A DNA stretch of 64,000 bases, from the NCBI GenBank assembly GCA_040766745.1, contig JAXGPX010000002.1, positions 629,425 to 693,424 on the forward strand, given 5' to 3'. A program made the translations under genes and the position numbers. This DNA is from JAXGPX01 sp040766745. Its GTDB lineage: Bacteria > Bacillota > Sulfobacillia > Fermentithermobacillales > Fermentithermobacillaceae. Positions 61,548-64,000 of the stretch are shown one piece after another; position 1 is the stretch's first letter, and every line of letters starts with the position of its first letter. Under the pieces are notes generated by a model. It saw only the letters and a list, made by a program, of their open reading frames with translations, ran no database searches and was not told the DNA's origin.

Positions 61548-63722
61548 ATGGAGAATAAGCGTCCGGTAACATTTGAGGATCTTTGGCGGTTCAAATTTGT
61601 CGGAGATCCCGAAATCGCCCCTGATGGCTCCAAATTGGTTTGGGTTCAGACAGAGATTAATGCAGATAAAAACACATACGAGTCGGCAATCTGGATGTCA
61701 GCCGTGACATCAGAAAAGTGTTTCGGGGAGCCTGTGAGAATTACATACGGCAAGCAAGGCCCGGAACAAGGTGCCAGAGAGGGCTCCCCCCGGTTTTCAC
61801 CTGATGGGAACTACCTTGCATTTGTATCGAACCGTTCAGGGAAGAACCATATCTGGCTTCTGGACATGAAAGGCGGAGGTGAAGCCAGGCAGGTTACCCA
61901 GGGCGACGATGGAGTATCTGCCATCACCTGGTCGCCTGACGGAAAGCACCTGGCATTTATCTCCCGGGAGCCTAAGAAAGAACCTGAAGACAAGGAAGAG
62001 GCCCGCAAAGCAAAAGACGTAACCGTAGTCACGAAACTCAGATACAAAGCCAACGGTGTTCCATATATCGTCGATCCGCGCCCGCTGCAATTGTTTATGG
62101 TTGACATTGAAAGCGGCGAGAAGAAGCAGCTCACCTTCGGGGAGTACGATTGCTCCTCCCCGGCATTTTCACCAGACGGACGGTCACTGGCATTTACCTC
62201 TTGCCGTGAACCTGATCATGAGGTTGAAATGGCTCCTGATATTTGGGTTCTCACTTTAGAAAACGGCGAGCTTACGAAACGTACAGACGGACGCGGCCCT
62301 GCAGGTGCACCTGTATATTCACCAGATGGGAAGTTCATTGCGTTCTTCGGCAATCTGAGAAAGGAAGTAGCCGCGGCCAAGTCTGAGGTGCTTGTGATTC
62401 CGGTGGGTGGGGGAGATGCGCAGGTCCTTACAGCAGGTTTCGACAGAAGCATTGGCTGCTCTGTGTCCACTGATACCAAGGCCGACGCAGGGAGAAGCGG
62501 CCCCTACTGGTCCCATGATAGCAAGTTCATATATTTCATTGCGACCGACAGAGGTTATTCCAAGATTTTCAGGGTGTCTATTGAGAATTCCGAGGTTCAG
62601 GAAGTTGGTGCAGCAGAAGGTTCACCGCTGCATCATGATTCATGCGTATGCGGCTGCGGAGATGCCGCCTCCCAAACCTTCGAATACCCGCCTGTGATTA
62701 CTTCCATGGCATATTGTGATGTCGGCGGCGAAGAGATATTTGCGTTTACCGGTGGTTCCGAACTCAATCCAGGCGATATCTATGCAGCCTGGGGCCTTTC
62801 AAAGGAATGTGTTACTCTCAATCCATCAGATGTTAGGGTAAAGCACTGGCAATACGATGTAGTATCCAAGAAATGCACGTTTGATCAGTGCTGCAGGCTT
62901 ACGTCGGTAAATGAAGGAGTCTTGTCAGAGCTGCTGCTTTCCAAGCCTGAACCCTCCTTGTTCACTGCTTCAGACGGCGTGGAACTTGAAGGCTGGTTGA
63001 TGAAGCCTGTTAACTTTGAACCCGGCAAGAAGTACCCGGCAGTGCTTGAGATTCACGGAGGGCCGGCAGTCACTTATGGATTGTCCTTCTTCCACGAGTT
63101 CCAGCTGCTTACATCCAACGGCTTCGGCGTCTTCTACTGCAACCCCAGGGGAAGCCTTGGCTACGGTGAATGGTTCGCCCAGCAGGTTATTGCAGACCAA
63201 GGCGGAATGGACTATCAGGACATTATGTCTCTTAGGGACTATATGGATATGGTGGAGTGGGTTGATTCCACGAAGGTCGGAGTAACCGGCGGCAGTTACG
63301 GCGGCTACATGACTAACTGGATAGTTGGGCACACCGACAGGTTTCATGCTGCTGTTACCCAGAGAAGCATCAGCAACTGGTATACCAAATACGGCACCAG
63401 CGACATCGGTTTCTACGGAAACAGAAAAGGCATGGGAATGAGGGACCTCTGGGATAGCGAAGGATGGCTCATGGAAAGGTCGCCTATAAGATATGTTCAA
63501 AATGTGAACACACCGGTTCTCATAATCCATTCTGAGCAGGATTACCGCTGCCCAATGGAGCAGGCAGAGCAGTGGTATATTGCGCTTAAGCGTCTTGGCA
63601 AAACAGTAGAGTTTGCGAGGTTCGCGGGGGAAAGCCACGAACTGTCCAGGTCGGGCAAGCCCTGGAACAGGCGCGAAAGGCTCAGGCACATTCTCAGATG
63701 GTTTGATAAGTTCTTGAAGTAG
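61548..63722 (+). CDS. S9 family prolyl oligopeptidase / acylaminoacyl peptidase
   Basis: Cytoplasmic serine peptidase of 724 aa. An N-terminal beta-propeller shows repeated SPDG-type motifs (FSPDGNYLAFVSNRSG, WSPDGKHLAFISRE, FSPDGRSLAFTSCRE, YSPDGKFIAFFGN). The C-terminal alpha/beta hydrolase carries Ser 583 (GGSYGGYM), Asp 665 (SEQDYRCP) and His 697 (ESHELSR). A Cys-rich insert (HDSCVCGCGD) sits between propeller blades. AAAGGAGG lies upstream of ATG 61548. Fits the peptide-degrading lifestyle suggested by the Opp systems. Confidence 0.93.
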   Translation: MENKRPVTFEDLWRFKFVGDPEIAPDGSKLVWVQTEINADKNTYESAIWMSAVTSEKCFGEPVRITYGKQGPEQGAREGSPRFSPDGNYLAFVSNRSGKNHIWLLDMKGGGEARQVTQGDDGVSAITWSPDGKHLAFISREPKKEPEDKEEARKAKDVTVVTKLRYKANGVPYIVDPRPLQLFMVDIESGEKKQLTFGEYDCSSPAFSPDGRSLAFTSCREPDHEVEMAPDIWVLTLENGELTKRTDGRGPAGAPVYSPDGKFIAFFGNLRKEVAAAKSEVLVIPVGGGDAQVLTAGFDRSIGCSVSTDTKADAGRSGPYWSHDSKFIYFIATDRGYSKIFRVSIENSEVQEVGAAEGSPLHHDSCVCGCGDAASQTFEYPPVITSMAYCDVGGEEIFAFTGGSELNPGDIYAAWGLSKECVTLNPSDVRVKHWQYDVVSKKCTFDQCCRLTSVNEGVLSELLLSKPEPSLFTASDGVELEGWLMKPVNFEPGKKYPAVLEIHGGPAVTYGLSFFHEFQLLTSNGFGVFYCNPRGSLGYGEWFAQQVIADQGGMDYQDIMSLRDYMDMVEWVDSTKVGVTGGSYGGYMTNWIVGHTDRFHAAVTQRSISNWYTKYGTSDIGFYGNRKGMGMRDLWDSEGWLMERSPIRYVQNVNTPVLIIHSEQDYRCPMEQAEQWYIALKRLGKTVEFARFAGESHELSRSGKPWNRRERLRHILRWFDKFLK

Positions 63723-63848
63723 GACAACGGGCTTACATCGTGCATATTGGGGAGATACTCGTTGACGGCGAGGGCAACCATGCGTTCTGTACAAAGATAA
63801 TGTAGCGTAGGGATGGCTTCTTGCACTTCACTATAGACAAAAACAGAA

Positions 63849-63883
63849 GAGGAGGCTGCCGCTAGGTTAACGGCCGCCTCCTC
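63849..63883 (+). terminator. Hairpin downstream of the S9 peptidase
   Basis: GAGGAGGC-T-GCCG pairs with CGGC-C-GCCTCCTC. The stem is strong, but no T-run follows, so it may act as a 3' stabilising stem or a weak terminator. The rest of the window to 64000 shows no gene. Confidence 0.5.
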
Positions 63884-64000
63884 CCGTTACCCGCCGGTTA
63901 CCCGGCGAAAACATGTGTACCCTTTGTGATTGGTATGATTACTATTTGATTTGAATGTTGTGGCCACGATTTGACGGACCCGTTTTTGGGAGTCTCACTG

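Noticed and set aside
62970..63794. 274-codon minus-strand frame
   Set aside because: Antisense to the catalytic domain of the S9 peptidase; no gene-like features.

Overview
The window looks like a chromosomal segment of a Bacillota (Clostridia-type) bacterium. It is probably spore-forming and flagellated, and it lives largely on peptides. The evidence is the conserved Firmicutes block spoIVFA-like / spoIVFB / radical-SAM pair / RNase G / rplU-prp-rpmA / obg / nadD / yqeK / LCP / rsfS, strong AGGAGG-type ribosome binding sites, frequent GTG and TTG starts, lipoprotein signal peptides, a Prp-processed L27, a flagellin, and three complete oligopeptide ABC importers within about 33 kb. I cannot name the genus.

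Layout. 0-1.2 kb: a minus-strand pair (Nudix hydrolase and an unknown protein). 1.3-15.4 kb (+): the housekeeping block, ending with a secreted NamZ-type muramidase. 15.4-27.7 kb (-): a flavoprotein oxidoreductase, a broken DUF234 ATPase tail, an FCD-type GntR regulator, and a long array reading etfB-etfA-FAD dehydrogenase (electron-confurcating lactate dehydrogenase type), peptide-binding protein, M42 aminopeptidase, and permease/ATPase genes oppBCDF. 28.2-30.3 kb (+): UV-damage endonuclease and a TspO-like membrane protein. 30.5 kb (-): tRNA-Ala(GGC), followed by a nested repeat block. 31.3-37.0 kb (-): a second opp operon whose binding protein is circularly permuted. 37.3-39.5 kb (+): a zinc-ribbon membrane protein and a HemW-like radical-SAM protein. 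39.7-49.8 kb (+): a third opp operon with two tandem binding proteins and two extra membrane proteins between the permease and ATPase genes. 49.8-54.2 kb: REP-like repeats, L,D-transpeptidase, DegV, a ferritin-like protein, and a YetF/DUF4363-like pair. 54.6-61.3 kb: a probable flagellin-glycosylation cluster (two glycosyltransferase-type genes, flagellin, and a methyltransferase-glycosyltransferase fusion). 61.5-63.7 kb: an S9 oligopeptidase.

How the genes work together. Three Opp systems, the M42 and S9 peptidases and the Etf-linked 2-hydroxyacid dehydrogenase suggest amino-acid/peptide fermentation with low-potential electron handling. In each Opp operon the binding-protein gene is followed by a stable hairpin without a T-run, which would favour excess binding protein over permease. 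The most unusual object is the binding protein at 35308-37020. The part that normally forms the C-terminal third of OppA follows directly after the lipoprotein signal, and the normal N-terminal part follows it. The second most unusual is the third opp operon, with its embedded propeller-like membrane protein.
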